A stretch of 64,000 bases of DNA, taken from NCBI RefSeq assembly GCF_021922985.1, contig NZ_CP040788.1:3190009-3254008 (forward strand), read 5' to 3'. The number at the start of each line of letters is the position of its first letter. The first letter of the stretch is position 1. The notes beneath the pieces are model-generated. The model worked only from the letters and a program-made list of their open reading frames with translations, had not been told where the DNA came from and did no database searches. Made by a program: the position numbers and the translations under genes. Of this stretch, positions 62,323 to 64,000 are shown piece after piece. This stretch comes from Clavibacter michiganensis subsp. tessellarius (lineage in GTDB: Bacteria > Actinomycetota > Actinomycetes > Actinomycetales > Microbacteriaceae).

Positions 62323-62874
62323 ATGAGATCCACCGACATCGCCGACGACCTGACCCGGGTCCTGCACACCGAGGAGGAGATCCACGGCCGCATCGGCGAG
62401 ATGTGCCGTGAGATCGAGCGCGACCACGCGGGGGAGGAGCTGCTCCTCGTCGGCGTGCTGAAGGGCGCGGTCATGGTCATGGCCGACCTCGCGCGAGAGC
62501 TCGAGCTGCCGATCCACATGGACTGGATGGCCGTGAGCTCGTACGGCTCCGGCACCAAGTCGAGCGGCGTCGTCCGCATCCTCAAGGACCTCGACGCCGA
62601 CCTCTCGGGCCGCCACGTGCTCATCGTCGAGGACATCATCGACTCCGGCCTCACCCTCTCCTGGCTCCTCGCGAACCTCCGCTCGCGCGGCGCCGCGAGC
62701 GTCGAGGTCTGCGCTCTCCTGCGCAAGCCGGAGGCCGCGAAGATCGCGGTCGACGTGCGCTACGTGGGCTTCGAGATCCCCGACGACTTCGTCATCGGCT
62801 ACGGCCTCGACTACGCGGAGCGCTACCGCAACCTCCGCGACGTCGCGATCCTCGCGCCGCACGTCTACAGCTGA
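62323..62874 (+). CDS. hpt: Hypoxanthine phosphoribosyltransferase
   Basis: 183 residues. The PRPP-binding loop VLIVEDIIDSGLTL and the early LVGVLKGAVMVMADLAR loop are typical. It salvages hypoxanthine and guanine to IMP and GMP. The order tilS-hpt-ftsH is conserved in Actinobacteria. Confidence 0.96.
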   Translation: MRSTDIADDLTRVLHTEEEIHGRIGEMCREIERDHAGEELLLVGVLKGAVMVMADLARELELPIHMDWMAVSSYGSGTKSSGVVRILKDLDADLSGRHVLIVEDIIDSGLTLSWLLANLRSRGAASVEVCALLRKPEAAKIAVDVRYVGFEIPDDFVIGYGLDYAERYRNLRDVAILAPHVYS

Positions 62875-63030
62875 GGCGCCCCGCTCCTCATATCCCGCTC
62901 CGGGCTCCCGCCCGTTCGGCTGGCGGCGAACACCGCGGCCACGCCCAGACAGCCGCTTGTATCCTCGGAACATCTCGTCGCCGTACGGCGCGGCACGGGC
63001 AGAAAGGTGCCGGGCCCGCGCCCGAGACTC

Positions 63031-64000
<970 letters not shown>

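Overview
The window is high-GC (roughly 73% by eye), densely packed actinobacterial chromosome. GTGA/ATGA stop-start overlaps are frequent, GTG starts are common, and the order ppa / tilS-hpt-ftsH at the right end is typical of Actinobacteria. Together with the gene content (acyl-CoA oxidase, exopolysaccharide locus, plant-polymer enzymes) this points to Microbacteriaceae, most likely Clavibacter or a close plant-associated relative. The genus is an inference from style and content, not from a database match.

Region 1 (127-16030) reads as one catabolic unit. A dipeptide-type ABC importer (lipoprotein, two permeases, two ATPases) is coupled to two proline-directed peptidases (an S33 hydrolase and an M24B Xaa-Pro peptidase) and a GntR/FCD regulator. 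After a 116 bp gap with a candidate operator comes a complete trans-4-hydroxy-L-proline pathway: three-part D-hydroxyproline dehydrogenase, pyrroline-4-hydroxy-2-carboxylate deaminase, hydroxyproline 2-epimerase and 2-oxoglutarate semialdehyde dehydrogenase. I infer import and cleavage of hydroxyproline-containing peptides, as in plant extensins, feeding 2-oxoglutarate.

Region 2 (16214-20674) holds an acyl-CoA oxidase, a small unknown gene, an SGNH-like protein that has lost its catalytic motifs, and a classical proline iminopeptidase.

Region 3 (20722-52283) is an exopolysaccharide locus. It has a TagD-like cytidylyltransferase, two tandem paralogous secreted beta-helix proteins, the priming sugar transferase, four glycosyltransferase genes, a CDP-alcohol phosphotransferase, a 2052-residue secreted LamG/PKD protein, a Wzy-like polymerase, a Wzz/BY-kinase fusion and a Wzx flippase. 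A cytoplasmic-looking GH10 xylanase and an SDR epimerase follow. A lower-GC insert (about 41460-43620) carries one unknown gene with a possible HEPN (RX4H) C-terminus.

Region 4 (52280-57105) holds a TspO-like membrane protein divergent from a MarR regulator across a perfect palindrome, then a DUF2071 protein, a GH15 enzyme and a macrodomain protein. A Glu-Asp-Phe tRNA cluster follows on the minus strand.

Region 5 (57929-64000) holds a tandem pair of secreted coiled-coil peptidoglycan hydrolases (M23 and NlpC/P60), inorganic pyrophosphatase, tilS, hpt and the 5' part of ftsH, which is cut by the window edge.

The most notable signals are the hydroxyproline-peptide unit, an attenuator-like leader before the first beta-helix gene, short Arg/Pro-rich ORFs fused by ATGA overlaps to two EPS genes, two divergent promoters that seem to share one palindromic -10 element, and the HEPN-like island gene.
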